A model generated the notes under the pieces. That model was not told the origin of the DNA. It did no database searches and saw only the letters and a program-made list of their open reading frames with translations. From Chimaeribacter californicus (GTDB taxonomy: Bacteria; Pseudomonadota; Gammaproteobacteria; Enterobacterales; Enterobacteriaceae): a DNA stretch of 64,000 nt. Position 1 is the first letter of the stretch; every line of letters begins with the position of its first letter. The translations under genes were made by a program, and so were the position numbers. Positions 1-8,294 of this stretch are shown one piece after another. The DNA lies in NCBI RefSeq assembly GCF_002858675.1, contig NZ_PJZF01000007.1:62001-126000 (forward strand), written 5' to 3'.

Positions 1-3
1 CAT

Positions 4-21
4 GTTGCAACTTTGTGCAAC
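4..21. promoter_or_regulatory. PutA-type operator (inverted GTTGCA pair)
   Basis: GTTGCA at 4-9 and its reverse complement TGCAAC at 16-21 face each other across 6 bp. GTTGCA is the known recognition core of the proline utilisation repressor PutA, which controls the divergent putA/putP region in enterobacteria. The gene downstream is putP, which fits. Further sites may lie left of the window edge. Confidence 0.6.
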
Positions 22-581
22 CCTGTTTTTGCTATGTGCTCTAAATGTAATTTATGCAGGATTCATGCCGCTTTTTACACCAAATTCTGTTAACAAAATA
101 AACAGGCACAGTTATTGCTTAAGAATTGGCGTGCCGGGGTAACACGGCATTCTGATTACGCCCGCCTCAGGCCCGGCGTGGCCTGAACGCAGGGCCCCGT
201 TTTTGATGTGGGGCAGTATCACGGTGATACCCCGGAAGTGCTACTGAGTACAACCGCCGGTGATTATTTGTGTGATGCGGCGTAAGGTTTATGTTTCCTG
301 AATGTTAAATGCCTTGGCGCGGCACGGTAACCTCATCTAGGATGTGCCGCGCAGCAGACAGGGTAGACGAAAAAAACAACAGGGTATTACCCCAGCCGTT
401 GGCGTGGTTTTTCAGAAAGTCACGACACGCAAAAAGCAGTCATAAAACAAGTGCAACACAACATGATACCCCGTTCCGGTATCTTCTTACGCCTGACGGC
501 AGTGCCGGCCGCCAGGAGAGACAGGGCGTTTCACAGGGACCCCCCGCGTGAATCCGATTAAAAAGTACGTGGAGAAAACAC
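22..581. other. Upstream region of putP, no gene
   Basis: About 560 bases between the window edge and putP. It is probably most of the putA-putP intergenic region, though putA itself is not seen. An 80-codon open frame (309-551) has no database-like features, poor codon use and no convincing ribosome site, so it is not called. A GGAGA ribosome site sits just ahead of putP. Confidence 0.5.
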
Positions 582-2066
582 ATGACAGTTAATACGCCAA
601 TGATGGTGACCTTCCTGGTCTACATCCTGGGAATGGTGGTCATCGGCTTGCTGGCATACCGCCGCACCAATAATTTTGATGATTACATCCTGGGCGGCCG
701 CAGCCTGGGCAGTGTGGTGACCGCCCTCTCTGCCGGCGCGTCCGACATGAGCGGCTGGCTGCTGATGGGCCTGCCGGGTGCCATTTTTATCTCCGGCATC
801 TCCGAAAGCTGGATTGCCATCGGCCTGACGCTGGGTGCTTACCTTAACTGGAAGCTGGTGGCCGGCCGGCTGCGGGTGCATACCGAAGCCAACAATAACG
901 CCCTGACGCTGCCGGACTATTTCACCAGCCGCTTTGAAGACAAAAGCAAGTTGCTGCGCATCATCTCCGCGATCGTTATCCTGGTGTTTTTCACCATCTA
1001 CTGTGCCTCCGGCATTGTGGCCGGTGCCCGCCTGTTTGAAAGCACCTTCGGCATGAGCTATGAAACCGCCCTGTGGGCCGGGGCAGCCGCCACGATCGTC
1101 TACACCTTTATCGGCGGGTTCCTGGCCGTAAGCTGGACAGACACCGTGCAGGCCTCCCTGATGATCTTCGCCCTGATCCTGACACCGATCATCGTGATCA
1201 TGGCGGTCGGTGGCATCGACACCTCCATGCTGGTGATTGAGGCCAAAAACCCGGCGTATGTAGACATGTTCAAAGGCCTGAATGTGGTGGCCATCCTCTC
1301 CCTGCTGGGCTGGGGGCTGGGCTACTTCGGCCAGCCGCACATCCTGGCGCGTTTCATGGCAGCGGATTCCCACCACACCATCCGTAATGCCCGCCGCATC
1401 AGCATGACCTGGATGATCCTCTGCCTGGCCGGCACCATTGCCGTGGGCTTCTTCGGCATCGCCTATTTTAATAACAACCCAACGCTTGCCGGCAATGTGT
1501 CGGAAAACGGCGAGCGTGTGTTTATTGAACTGGCAAAAATCCTGTTCAACCCGTGGATCGCCGGCATCCTGCTCTCTGCCATCCTGGCAGCGGTCATGAG
1601 TACCCTGAGCTGCCAGCTTCTGGTCTGCTCCAGCGCCATTACGGAAGATCTCTATAAGGCGTTCCTGCGCAAAGGCGCAAGCCAGCGTGAGCTGGTCTGG
1701 GTCGGGCGCCTGATGGTGCTGGTGGTGGCGCTGGTCGCGATTGCCCTGGCCGCCAACCCGGAAAACCGCGTACTGGGGCTGGTCAGCTACGCCTGGGCCG
1801 GTTTTGGTGCGGCCTTTGGCCCGGTGATTCTGATCTCTGTGATGTGGTCCCGCATGACCCGTAACGGCGCACTGGTCGGGATGCTGGTCGGGGCCATTAC
1901 CGTGATTGTCTGGAAACAGTACGCCTGGCTGGATCTGTATGAAATTATCCCGGGCTTCCTGTTTGCCAGCATCGCCATTGTGGTGGTGAGTCTGATGGGC
2001 CGCCTGCCGTCTAAGGTCGTTACTGAGCGTTTCCGCCTCGCGGAAGAAGAGTTCCATACCCGTTAA
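582..2066 (+). CDS. putP: Sodium/proline symporter PutP
   Basis: Inner-membrane secondary transporter that imports proline with Na+ for use as carbon and nitrogen source or osmoprotectant. The 494-residue product has the length and hydrophobic profile of the sodium:solute symporter family (about 13 membrane segments) and starts MTVNTPMMVTFLVYILGMVV, close to E. coli PutP. The N-terminal segment with DDYILGGRSLG and the SAGASDMSGWLLMGLPGA stretch are family signatures around the Na+ site. The start has GGAGA 8 bases upstream. A PutA-type operator lies at the left edge of the window. It ends convergent with the minus-strand HTH gene. Confidence 0.97.
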   Translation: MTVNTPMMVTFLVYILGMVVIGLLAYRRTNNFDDYILGGRSLGSVVTALSAGASDMSGWLLMGLPGAIFISGISESWIAIGLTLGAYLNWKLVAGRLRVHTEANNNALTLPDYFTSRFEDKSKLLRIISAIVILVFFTIYCASGIVAGARLFESTFGMSYETALWAGAAATIVYTFIGGFLAVSWTDTVQASLMIFALILTPIIVIMAVGGIDTSMLVIEAKNPAYVDMFKGLNVVAILSLLGWGLGYFGQPHILARFMAADSHHTIRNARRISMTWMILCLAGTIAVGFFGIAYFNNNPTLAGNVSENGERVFIELAKILFNPWIAGILLSAILAAVMSTLSCQLLVCSSAITEDLYKAFLRKGASQRELVWVGRLMVLVVALVAIALAANPENRVLGLVSYAWAGFGAAFGPVILISVMWSRMTRNGALVGMLVGAITVIVWKQYAWLDLYEIIPGFLFASIAIVVVSLMGRLPSKVVTERFRLAEEEFHTR

Positions 2067-2073
2067 GCCACCG

Positions 2074-2130
2074 GCCGGGTAACGTGCGTCGCCGGCCAGG
2101 GCGCCGCCCGGCCATAGCGGGTTACCCGGC
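2074..2130. terminator. Long inverted repeat between convergent genes
   Basis: GCCGGGTAAC (2074-2083) pairs exactly with GTTACCCGGC (2121-2130), with a second GC-rich hairpin possible inside. It lies between the convergent ends of putP and the HTH gene. There is no U-run, so a termination role is only plausible. Confidence 0.35.
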
Positions 2131-2142
2131 TGCACAGGGCTG

Positions 2143-2688
2143 TCAGGCCGTGTGCGGCAGGGCTGCCAGCTGAAGCGCCCAGTGCCGGGCAGCGGCGCGC
2201 TGCTCTTTAGCGCGCAGCTGCAGGGCCAGGTTCAGGGCCGCCAGCTGGCGCGCATTGTCAGCCATTTCAGGCGGCAGGCGTTGCTGTTCAGCCAGCCAGG
2301 CCGCCACCTCCGCCCAGCGCCAGAGCGGGGACGCACCTTTCAGGCGCTGCACCGGTGACGGAAAGTTACCGGTGCCGCGTTTTCCCTCTTTTAACAGGGC
2401 AATCGCCTGCCGGGTCATCCCGGTCAGTTCCGCAATATCACTCAGCCCGACCAGATCGGCATCTGCCGCGACAACGCTTGCCCGCAACGGGGCGGCTTCA
2501 CAGTCACGCACGGCGCTCAGCAGCGCACTGCTGAAATCGTCGGCTTCACGGTCAAACTCCAGGTAAACCGTCTGGTTATAGGCGCAAATCAGCGCATCTT
2601 CACATCCTTGCTCAAATAAGTGTTGCTCCAGGTTGGGCGTCGCCGGGGTGACCCCGGCCAGCGTCAGCGAAAAATGGTAAACGGGCAT
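2143..2688 (-). CDS. HTH DNA-binding protein, second gene of candidate toxin-antitoxin operon
   Basis: A 181-residue protein of unknown function. Residues about 83-137 (LVGLSDIAELTGMTRQAIAL followed by a WRWAEVAAWL stretch) look like an AlpA/MerR-type helix-turn-helix with a wing, so DNA binding is likely. The first 75 residues resemble a small alpha/beta fold and the C-terminal 40 are Ala/Leu-rich helix. The start is ATG at 2688, preceded by AAGGAGC at ideal spacing; an in-frame TTG at 2691 is less likely. It follows the small HicA-like gene by 60 bases, with a hairpin ending in U residues between them. I infer it is the antitoxin/autorepressor of the pair; it could be a simple regulator. 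Confidence 0.75.
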   Translation of the reverse strand: MPVYHFSLTLAGVTPATPNLEQHLFEQGCEDALICAYNQTVYLEFDREADDFSSALLSAVRDCEAAPLRASVVAADADLVGLSDIAELTGMTRQAIALLKEGKRGTGNFPSPVQRLKGASPLWRWAEVAAWLAEQQRLPPEMADNARQLAALNLALQLRAKEQRAAARHWALQLAALPHTA

Positions 2689-2721
2689 CAATGCTCCTTA
2701 ACAGGCGGCTTCCCGACCTGC

Positions 2722-2746
2722 GGGTTAAAAGGCGGTTTCCCGCCTT
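2722..2746 (-). terminator. Intra-operon hairpin with U-tail (attenuator-like)
   Basis: On the minus strand AAGGCGG-GAAA-CCGCCTT is followed directly by further T residues (stem 2729-2735 with 2740-2746, GNRA-like loop). It sits between the HicA-like gene and the HTH gene, so it could reduce transcription of the distal gene. Confidence 0.5.
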
Positions 2747-2748
2747 GA

Positions 2749-2988
2749 TTAACGAGTAACTGACATGCCGCCCTCAGGCAGGCAGCTGTCAACCTTGCGC
2801 CGGATTTGGCACGCATGGCGCTCCGGAACGGCAGGGGTAGACCAGACGCTCATCATATGTTCCCTATGATGTGGCGTGCCGCAATATAGCCTGCCAAAGG
2901 CATGGCCCCGGCCTTCAAGGAATGTCCAGCCTTGTGATAACGCATACTCAATGGCTGCCTGAATATGCTTATTGGGGTGAGTTCTCAT
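2749..2988 (-). CDS. Small HicA-like protein, first gene of candidate toxin-antitoxin operon
   Basis: A 79-residue protein. The start at 2988 (MRTHPNKHIQAAIEYALSQG) is chosen because a strong promoter lies just upstream and CCGGAGGGCG precedes the ATG; the longer open frame to 3129 would start upstream of that promoter. The N-terminal helix NKHIQAAIEYAL, followed by GWTFLEGRGHAFGRLYC and a C-terminal VWSTP...HARQIRR-like motif (here VPERHACQIRRKVDSC), recalls a widespread family of uncharacterised proteins. Those are found beside HTH partners and have a HicA-like double-stranded RNA-binding layout with a conserved GRGHA histidine. Toxin activity is inference. It is co-transcribed with the HTH gene. 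Confidence 0.65.
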   Translation of the reverse strand: MRTHPNKHIQAAIEYALSQGWTFLEGRGHAFGRLYCGTPHHREHMMSVWSTPAVPERHACQIRRKVDSCLPEGGMSVTR

Positions 2989-3009
2989 CGCCCTCCGGTT
3001 AGTGTGGGT

Positions 3010-3038
3010 AAGATAAATCCTCTGTTGACGGTTGTCAA
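3010..3038 (-). promoter_or_regulatory. Sigma70 promoter overlapped by palindromic operator
   Basis: Reading the minus strand, TTGACA (3038-3033) is a perfect -35 box and TATCTT (3015-3010) a near-consensus -10 box, with 17 bp between them. The palindrome GTTGACGGTTGTCAAC (3024-3039) covers the -35 box. The predicted transcript starts about 15 bases before the start codon at 2988. This arrangement is typical of an autorepressed operon. Confidence 0.7.
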
Positions 3039-3305
3039 CACCGTTACGTGGCGGCATCTCTTTGGCAGAGGCCCCACGGCGCCCGGCCGTAATAGCCCGG
3101 GGCGCGCCGTGAGTGTGCGGGAGCCGCACGCAGGCGTGAAGGGTTAACCTGTTGAAAATTATAAAATTAAAAAATGCTTCCAGAAAAATATGTAAACGGC
3201 GTGGCCAGTTGCAGAAAGTGTGAGTACCTGTTTCCAGACAGGCGGGCAGGGCAAAGCGGGTTTATTCACAGAAAACCACAGGCGGGCTCTTGCTTTTCTT
3301 TTTTT

Positions 3306-3324
3306 TGGAATGATAATCACTCTC
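3306..3324. promoter_or_regulatory. Fur box upstream of efeU
   Basis: The stretch with core AATGATAATCA (3309-3319) matches the 19-bp Fur consensus at about 14 positions. It lies some 65 bp ahead of the efeU start. Fur repression in iron-replete cells is established for efeUOB of enterobacteria. Confidence 0.75.
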
Positions 3325-3390
3325 GTTTTGTTTTACTCTTCTTTACAGAGCGCATGGGCCGGTTGCGGCCATTTATCTGGGGTAGCAGGT

Positions 3391-4245
3391 ATGTTCGTAC
3401 CATTTCTGATTATGTTCCGCGAAGGGCTGGAAGCCGCGCTGATTGTGAGCCTGATTGCCGGTTACCTGAAACGTACCCGGCGCGGCCACTGGCTTGGCGC
3501 GGTGTGGGCAGGGATCATTGCGGCGGCAGTGCTCTGCCTGGCGCTGGGTATTGTGATCAACGAAACCACCGGGGAGTTCCCGCAGAAACAGCAGGAGCTG
3601 TTTGAAGGGCTGGTGGCGGTGGTGGCCGTCTGTATCCTGACGTATATGGTGTTCTGGATGCGCAAGGTGTCACGCTCTGTCAAGGTGCAGCTGGAGCAGG
3701 CGATCGACCAGGCGCTGGAAAAGCGCCGGAGCGGGCGCGGGCAGGCGTGGGCGCTGGTGGCCATGGTGTTCTTCGCGGTGGCGCGTGAGGGGCTGGAGTC
3801 GGTGTTTTTCCTGCTGGCGGCATTCCAGCAGGATGTCGGCATCGCGGCACCCATCGGCGCGCTGCTGGGGCTGGGGTGCGCCATCGTGCTGGGCGGCCTG
3901 ATCTACTGGGGTGGGGTCAGGCTTAATCTGGCGCGCTTCTTTAAGTGGAGCAGCCTGTTTATCCTGCTGGTGGCCGCAGGGCTGGCGGCCGGGGCTATCC
4001 GCGCCTTCCATGAGGCAGGGCTGTGGAACGGTTTCCAGAGTGTGGCCTTTGATCTCAGCGCGGTGCTCTCAACCCACTCACTGACCGGCACCCTGCTGGA
4101 AGGGGTGTTTGGTTATCAGGAAGCGCCGACCGTGAGTGAAGTGGTGGTCTACTTCGCTTACCTGATCCCGGCGCTGATTCTGTTTTTCCTGCCTTCCGAT
4201 AACGTTCCGGCAGCCACGGCAGCCGGGCAAAAAAACAGTCATTAA
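3391..4245 (+). CDS. efeU: Ferrous iron permease EfeU
   Basis: Inner-membrane Fe2+ permease of the EfeUOB system, homologous to yeast Ftr1, active in acidic and aerobic conditions. The product of 284 residues from MFVPFLIMFREGLEAALIVS has two REGLE motifs (FREGLEAAL near residue 8 and VAREGLESVFF near 131), the Fe-binding signature of the family, and about seven membrane segments. The open frame extends 57 codons further up through the Fur box, so the start at 3391 is preferred. The gene is intact, unlike the frameshifted copy known from E. coli K-12. It is the first gene of efeUOB. Confidence 0.95.
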   Translation: MFVPFLIMFREGLEAALIVSLIAGYLKRTRRGHWLGAVWAGIIAAAVLCLALGIVINETTGEFPQKQQELFEGLVAVVAVCILTYMVFWMRKVSRSVKVQLEQAIDQALEKRRSGRGQAWALVAMVFFAVAREGLESVFFLLAAFQQDVGIAAPIGALLGLGCAIVLGGLIYWGGVRLNLARFFKWSSLFILLVAAGLAAGAIRAFHEAGLWNGFQSVAFDLSAVLSTHSLTGTLLEGVFGYQEAPTVSEVVVYFAYLIPALILFFLPSDNVPAATAAGQKNSH

Positions 4246-4277
4246 TTTTTTATTCTGGTCAGGGAGTATTCACCGTT

Positions 4278-5417
4278 ATGCCTATGTTATCCCGTTTTAT
4301 GCGCCGCCGTGCGCTGCACCTTACCCTGCTGGCGATCCCGGCGTGTTTCCTCAGCGCAGCCGCCCAGGCAGACGACGTGCGCCAGGTCAATGTCACGGTC
4401 AATGATACGCAGTGTGAGCCGATGCACCTCACCGTACCGGCCGGTAAAACCCGCTTTGTGGTGCGTAACACCAGCCAGAAAGGGCTGGAGTGGGAGATCC
4501 TGAAAGGGGTGCTGGTGGTGGAGGAGCGCGAAAACATCGCGCCGGGCTTTACCCAGAAGATGACGGCGACGCTGGAGCCGGGCGACTATGACATGACCTG
4601 CGGCCTGCTGAGCAACCCGAAAGGCAAGCTCACTGTCACGGCCGCCGGGGCAGCAGCCGCCGCCAAACCGGACGCGCTGGCGCTGGTCGGGCCGATTGCG
4701 GAGTATAAAGTCTATGTGATGGGCGAGGTGAGCCAGCTGGTTATCCAGACCCAGGCCTTCACCGACGCGGTGAAACGCGGCGATCTGGCGGCCGCCCGGG
4801 CGTTGTATGCCCCGGCCCGCCGCCACTATGAGCGCATCGAGCCGATTGCCGAACTGTTCTCTGATCTGGACGGCAGCATCGACGCCCGTGAAGATGACTT
4901 CGAACAGAAAGCCGCAGACCCGGCCTTCACCGGCTTCCACCGCCTGGAGAAGATCCTGTTTGGGGATAACACCACCGAAGGCGGTGCGCCTTTCGCCGAT
5001 CGCCTGCTGAAAGATACCCAGGATCTGCAAAAACGCATTAACGATCTCACCTTCCCACCGAACAAGGTGGTGGGTGGCGCGGCCGGGCTGATTGAGGAAG
5101 TAGCGGCCAGCAAAATCAGCGGCGAAGAGGATCGCTATAGCCGCACTGACCTGTGGGATTTCCAGGCCAACATCGACGGCGCACAGAAAATTGTGGGCCT
5201 GTTGCGGCCACTGTTGCAGAAAACTGACCCCGCCTTGTTGGCGCAGATTGACGGCAACTTCAGCAAAGTGGATGGCCTGCTGGCGAAATACCGCACCCCG
5301 CAGGGGTTTGAATCTTATGACAAACTCACCACCGCTGACCGTAATGCGATGAAAGGGCCGATCACCGCGCTGGCGGAAGATCTGGCCAAACTGCGCGGCG
5401 TGCTGGGGCTGGATTAA
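4278..5417 (+). CDS. efeO: Periplasmic iron-uptake protein EfeO
   Basis: Periplasmic component of the EfeUOB ferrous iron importer, thought to bind and deliver iron or an electron acceptor. The 379 residues begin with a signal peptide ending around [10 protein letters not shown] (residue ~32). A cupredoxin-like domain follows (about 35-125; note [20 protein letters not shown]). The rest is the M75 helical domain with the HxxE metal motif in [11 protein letters not shown] (~223-233). Length and order match E. coli EfeO. It lies 32 bases after efeU and 4 bases before efeB, in one operon. Confidence 0.95.
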   Translation: MPMLSRFMRRRALHLTLLAIPACFLSAAAQADDVRQVNVTVNDTQCEPMHLTVPAGKTRFVVRNTSQKGLEWEILKGVLVVEERENIAPGFTQKMTATLEPGDYDMTCGLLSNPKGKLTVTAAGAAAAAKPDALALVGPIAEYKVYVMGEVSQLVIQTQAFTDAVKRGDLAAARALYAPARRHYERIEPIAELFSDLDGSIDAREDDFEQKAADPAFTGFHRLEKILFGDNTTEGGAPFADRLLKDTQDLQKRINDLTFPPNKVVGGAAGLIEEVAASKISGEEDRYSRTDLWDFQANIDGAQKIVGLLRPLLQKTDPALLAQIDGNFSKVDGLLAKYRTPQGFESYDKLTTADRNAMKGPITALAEDLAKLRGVLGLD

Positions 5418-5421
5418 CACC

Positions 5422-6759
5422 GTGAGCAAACCGACTTCTTCCGGCGGTTGCCCGTTTGGGGCACACGGCGCGGCGTCGCTCTCCCGCCGCCGTTTGCTGT
5501 TGGGCATGGGCGCAGCGGGCGGGGCGCTGGCCCTGGGCCGCACGGCACAGGCTGATAGTGCGCAGGCTGATAGTACGCAGGCTGATAGCACGCAGGCCGA
5601 AAAGCCGGTCTCTGCGCCGGGCACGCTGTCACCGGATGACCGCTGGACGCGCCAGCCGTTCCACGGCCCGCATCAGGCCGGCATCCTGACGCCGCAGCAG
5701 GCGTCAATGATGCTGGTGGCCTTTGACGTGCTGGCTGCCGATAAGGCGGCCTTGCGCCGTTTGTTTGCCTTGCTCACTGACCGTATCGCCTTCCTGACCC
5801 ACGGCGGCGAAGCGCCCTCCGTGGACCCACGGCTGCCGCCGCTGGATTCCGGCGTGATGGGGGCGCAGATCTACCCGGACAACCTGACGATAACCGTGTC
5901 ACTCGGCAACGCGCTGTTTGATGAACGTTTCGGGCTGGCTCCCCATAAACCGCTGCGCCTGCAACGCATGACGCGCTTCCCGAATGACTCGCTGGATGCG
6001 GCCCAGTGCCACGGCGATCTGCTGTTACAGATCTGCGCCAATAACAGCGACACGGTGATCCATGCGCTGCGGGACATCATCAAGCACACGCCGGATCTGC
6101 TCAGCGTGCGCTGGCGGCGCGAGGGGTTTATCTCGTCCCATGCGGCGCGCAGCCGCGGCAAAGAGACGCCGATCAACCTGCTCGGCTTCAAGGACGGCAC
6201 CGCCAACCCGGACACCCGGAACAGCGCGCTGATGGACCAGGCTGTCTGGGTGACACCTGATCAGGGGGAACCGGCCTGGGCGGTGGGCGGCAGCTACCAG
6301 GCGGTGCGTATTATCCGTTTCCATGTGGAGTTCTGGGACCGCACCCCGTTGCAGGAGCAGCAGACCATTTTCGGCCGTGAGAAACTGAGCGGGGCGCCGC
6401 TCGGGATGCAACATGAGCAGGATGTGCCGGATTACCCCAGTGACCCGGAGGGCAAGGTGATCCCGCTGGATGCGCATATCCGGCTGGCGAACCCGCGCAC
6501 CCCGGAAACCGCGGCCAACCTGATGCTGCGCCGGGGTTACAGCTATTCGCAGGGCGTGTCGAATTCCGGCCAGCTGGAGATGGGCCTGCTGTTCGTCTGC
6601 TACCAGCATGACCTGGAAAAGGGCTTCCTGACGGTGCAAAAGCGCCTTAATGGGGAGGCGCTTGAGGAGTACATCCGCCCGATTGGCGGCGGTTACTTCT
6701 TTGCGCTGCCCGGCGTGGCACCGGGGCAGATCCTGGCACAGGCACTGCTGGAGGCCTGA
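5422..6759 (+). CDS. efeB: Dye-decolourising peroxidase EfeB (Tat-exported)
   Basis: Heme peroxidase of the DyP family, exported folded by the Tat system and acting with EfeO/EfeU in the periplasm. The GTG start at 5422 follows efeO by 4 bases. The N-terminus carries a Tat signal ([19 protein letters not shown], ~16-34). The GXXDG motif typical of DyP enzymes is present as [10 protein letters not shown] (~255), and the proximal heme histidine region lies in the C-terminal half. At 445 residues it is some 20 longer than the E. coli protein. The excess is a repetitive linker just after the signal peptide (see repeat). Confidence 0.95.
   Translation: MSKPTSSGGCPFGAHGAASLSRRRLLLGMGAAGGALALGRTAQADSAQADSTQADSTQAEKPVSAPGTLSPDDRWTRQPFHGPHQAGILTPQQASMMLVAFDVLAADKAALRRLFALLTDRIAFLTHGGEAPSVDPRLPPLDSGVMGAQIYPDNLTITVSLGNALFDERFGLAPHKPLRLQRMTRFPNDSLDAAQCHGDLLLQICANNSDTVIHALRDIIKHTPDLLSVRWRREGFISSHAARSRGKETPINLLGFKDGTANPDTRNSALMDQAVWVTPDQGEPAWAVGGSYQAVRIIRFHVEFWDRTPLQEQQTIFGREKLSGAPLGMQHEQDVPDYPSDPEGKVIPLDAHIRLANPRTPETAANLMLRRGYSYSQGVSNSGQLEMGLLFVCYQHDLEKGFLTVQKRLNGEALEEYIRPIGGGYFFALPGVAPGQILAQALLEA
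5548..5600 (+). repeat. 15-bp tandem repeat inside efeB
   Basis: Three near-identical 15-bp units (CAGGCTGATAGTGCG and variants at 5548, 5563, 5578) plus a partial fourth encode Q-A-D-S-T/A repeats right after the Tat signal peptide. The frame is preserved at any copy number. Copy-number variation between strains is expected. Confidence 0.85.
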
Positions 6760-6793
6760 TCCCCCGCGCCGTGATGATTTCCTATCCATAAGC

Positions 6794-6823
6794 AAAGCAG
6801 GCCCCTTCGGGTGGCCTGCTTTA
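6794..6823 (+). terminator. Intrinsic terminator after efeB
   Basis: AAAGCAGGCC (6794-6803) and GGCCTGCTTT (6813-6822) form a perfect 10-bp stem with a 9-base loop containing CTTCGG, 35 bases after the efeB stop. Confidence 0.85.
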
Positions 6824-7432
6824 TGCATTCTGCTTATCGGCGCAGCGCAGGGGCGTACACGTACCCACGCAGTCGGCTGATTCGGCGGTCAAAAAATCAT
6901 CAGTTGAACCGTTGCCTCATAAATATTTACACAACTGTAACACTAATGAATAAAGAGTCATTATACTCAGAGTAACTGCCGGCCCGATTGCGGCAGTGAA
7001 CCGAAACCGGTGTACGGCAGCGATGCCGGCCTTCATTGCGAGGAGCGCTGATGCGAGAGTCCATGATTGGGCTGTTAGGTAAACGTTCAGGCATTCACTC
7101 TTTCACTCGTCGTCATGAGGGCAGCCCCCTCGCCACCGCCATTTTCGGCACGCATCATTCCCTATCAACCCGTTTAACCCCCTTTGTCATATCAGTGCAT
7201 GAAAACGTTGTCTGCGGAGGATACCTCTGCCAGCACAACCTCTCTTCATGGTGCAATGCCATGCCCCCAGGGCAGCAACGCCCGGCAGGCGAACCCGGAC
7301 GCACCATTTTCATTGGCCAATGCGGTCTTAAAGGGGACCAACCTCATCTGTATGTGAAACCTGTTATTCGAGTAGTCGTCTGCGGTGAATGTATGCCGCA
7401 ACGCTAGGTGAAACAAACTGTAAGGTGCCACT
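6824..7432 (+). promoter_or_regulatory. phoH upstream/leader region with a possible leader ORF (7051-7407)
   Basis: About 600 bases before phoH. A -10-like TATACT at 6962-6967 suggests a promoter. An open frame of 118 codons begins with ATG at 7051 behind an excellent GAGGAG ribosome site and ends 25 bases before phoH. Its codon use is irregular and the product (MRESMIGLLGKRSGIHSFTR...) matches nothing I recognise, so I do not call it a gene. No convincing Pho box was found, only a partial resemblance around 7185-7202. Confidence 0.35.
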
Positions 7433-8221
7433 ATGGGAAGACAGAAAGCAGTGATCAAAGCGCGTCGTGAAGCAAAACGCGTAATCCGCCGTGATGCACG
7501 CAGCCACCGGCAGCGTGAGGAAGAGTCCGTTACCTCCCTGGTCGAAATGGGCGGGGTAGAAACCATCGGTATGGCGCGTGATAGCCGCGACACCTCTGCT
7601 ATAGAAGCCCGCTCGGAAGCGCAGGGTCAGTACTTATCCGCTATAGAGACCAAGCAATTGATCTTCGCCACCGGCGAGGCGGGTTGTGGGAAAACCTTTA
7701 TCAGCGCGGCCAAGGCCGCTGAAGCACTGATTCATAAAGAAGTTGATCGGATCATTGTAACCCGCCCGGTATTGCAGGCCGACGAGGACCTCGGTTTCCT
7801 GCCCGGCGATGTGTCGGAGAAGTTTGCCCCCTATTTCCGGCCGGTGTATGACATCCTGTTGCGCCGCCTCGGCTCGTCGTTTATGCAGTACTGCCTGCGG
7901 CCGGAGATTGGTAAGGTGGAGATCGCCCCGTTTGCTTATATGCGCGGGCGCACCTTTGAGAATGCGGTAGTGATTCTGGACGAAGCGCAGAACGTGACCG
8001 CCAGCCAGATGAAGATGTTCCTGACGCGCCTGGGTGAAAACGTCACCGTGATTGTTAACGGCGACATTACCCAGTGTGACTTGCCCCGCGGCGTGAAATC
8101 GGGGTTGAGTGATGCGCTGGAGCGCTTCGAAGAGGATGAGATGATCAGTATTATCCGCTTCACCAAAGAGGATTGCGTCCGTTCGGCGCTCTGCCAGCGC
8201 ACGCTGCATGCCTATTCCTGA
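7433..8221 (+). CDS. phoH: PhoH family ATPase
   Basis: Cytoplasmic P-loop ATPase of the PhoH family, phosphate-starvation inducible in E. coli; the molecular role is unsettled, with helicase/RNase-like links proposed. The 262 residues begin MGRQKAVIKARREAKR and are nearly identical to the conserved part of E. coli PhoH as I recall it. Walker A is GEAGCGKT (~81-88) and Walker B is VVILDEAQN (~181). The ATG at 7433 has AAGGTG upstream. The putP-efeUOB-phoH order matches E. coli. Confidence 0.95.
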   Translation: MGRQKAVIKARREAKRVIRRDARSHRQREEESVTSLVEMGGVETIGMARDSRDTSAIEARSEAQGQYLSAIETKQLIFATGEAGCGKTFISAAKAAEALIHKEVDRIIVTRPVLQADEDLGFLPGDVSEKFAPYFRPVYDILLRRLGSSFMQYCLRPEIGKVEIAPFAYMRGRTFENAVVILDEAQNVTASQMKMFLTRLGENVTVIVNGDITQCDLPRGVKSGLSDALERFEEDEMISIIRFTKEDCVRSALCQRTLHAYS

Positions 8222-8265
8222 CCATGACGGCCGGGTCACCCGGCCCTGACAGCAACACCCCCTCC

Positions 8266-8291
8266 AAAGGCCGCAGACTGCGGCCTTTTTT
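8266..8291 (+). terminator. Intrinsic terminator between phoH and chaA
   Basis: AAAGGCCGCA (8266-8275) pairs with TGCGGCCTTT (8279-8288) around a 3-base loop, followed by T residues to 8291. It serves phoH. The A-rich left side could also help stop the convergent chaA transcript. Confidence 0.9.
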
Positions 8292-8294
8292 GCG

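Noticed and set aside
309-551. 80-codon frame upstream of putP
   Set aside because: No family resemblance, irregular codon use, no ribosome site, and it lies in the putA-putP control region.
558-2135. 525-codon open frame antisense to putP
   Set aside because: It is the shadow of putP in GC-rich DNA; composition (His/Gln/Asp-rich) is artefactual and putP is unmistakable. The same applies to long antisense frames over efeO, nasCB, nasA, ppkA, pppA and tagH.
3010-3039. Reading the TTGAC palindrome as a plus-strand promoter element for efeU
   Set aside because: The consensus boxes and 17-bp spacing are on the minus strand; efeU has its own Fur-box region further right.
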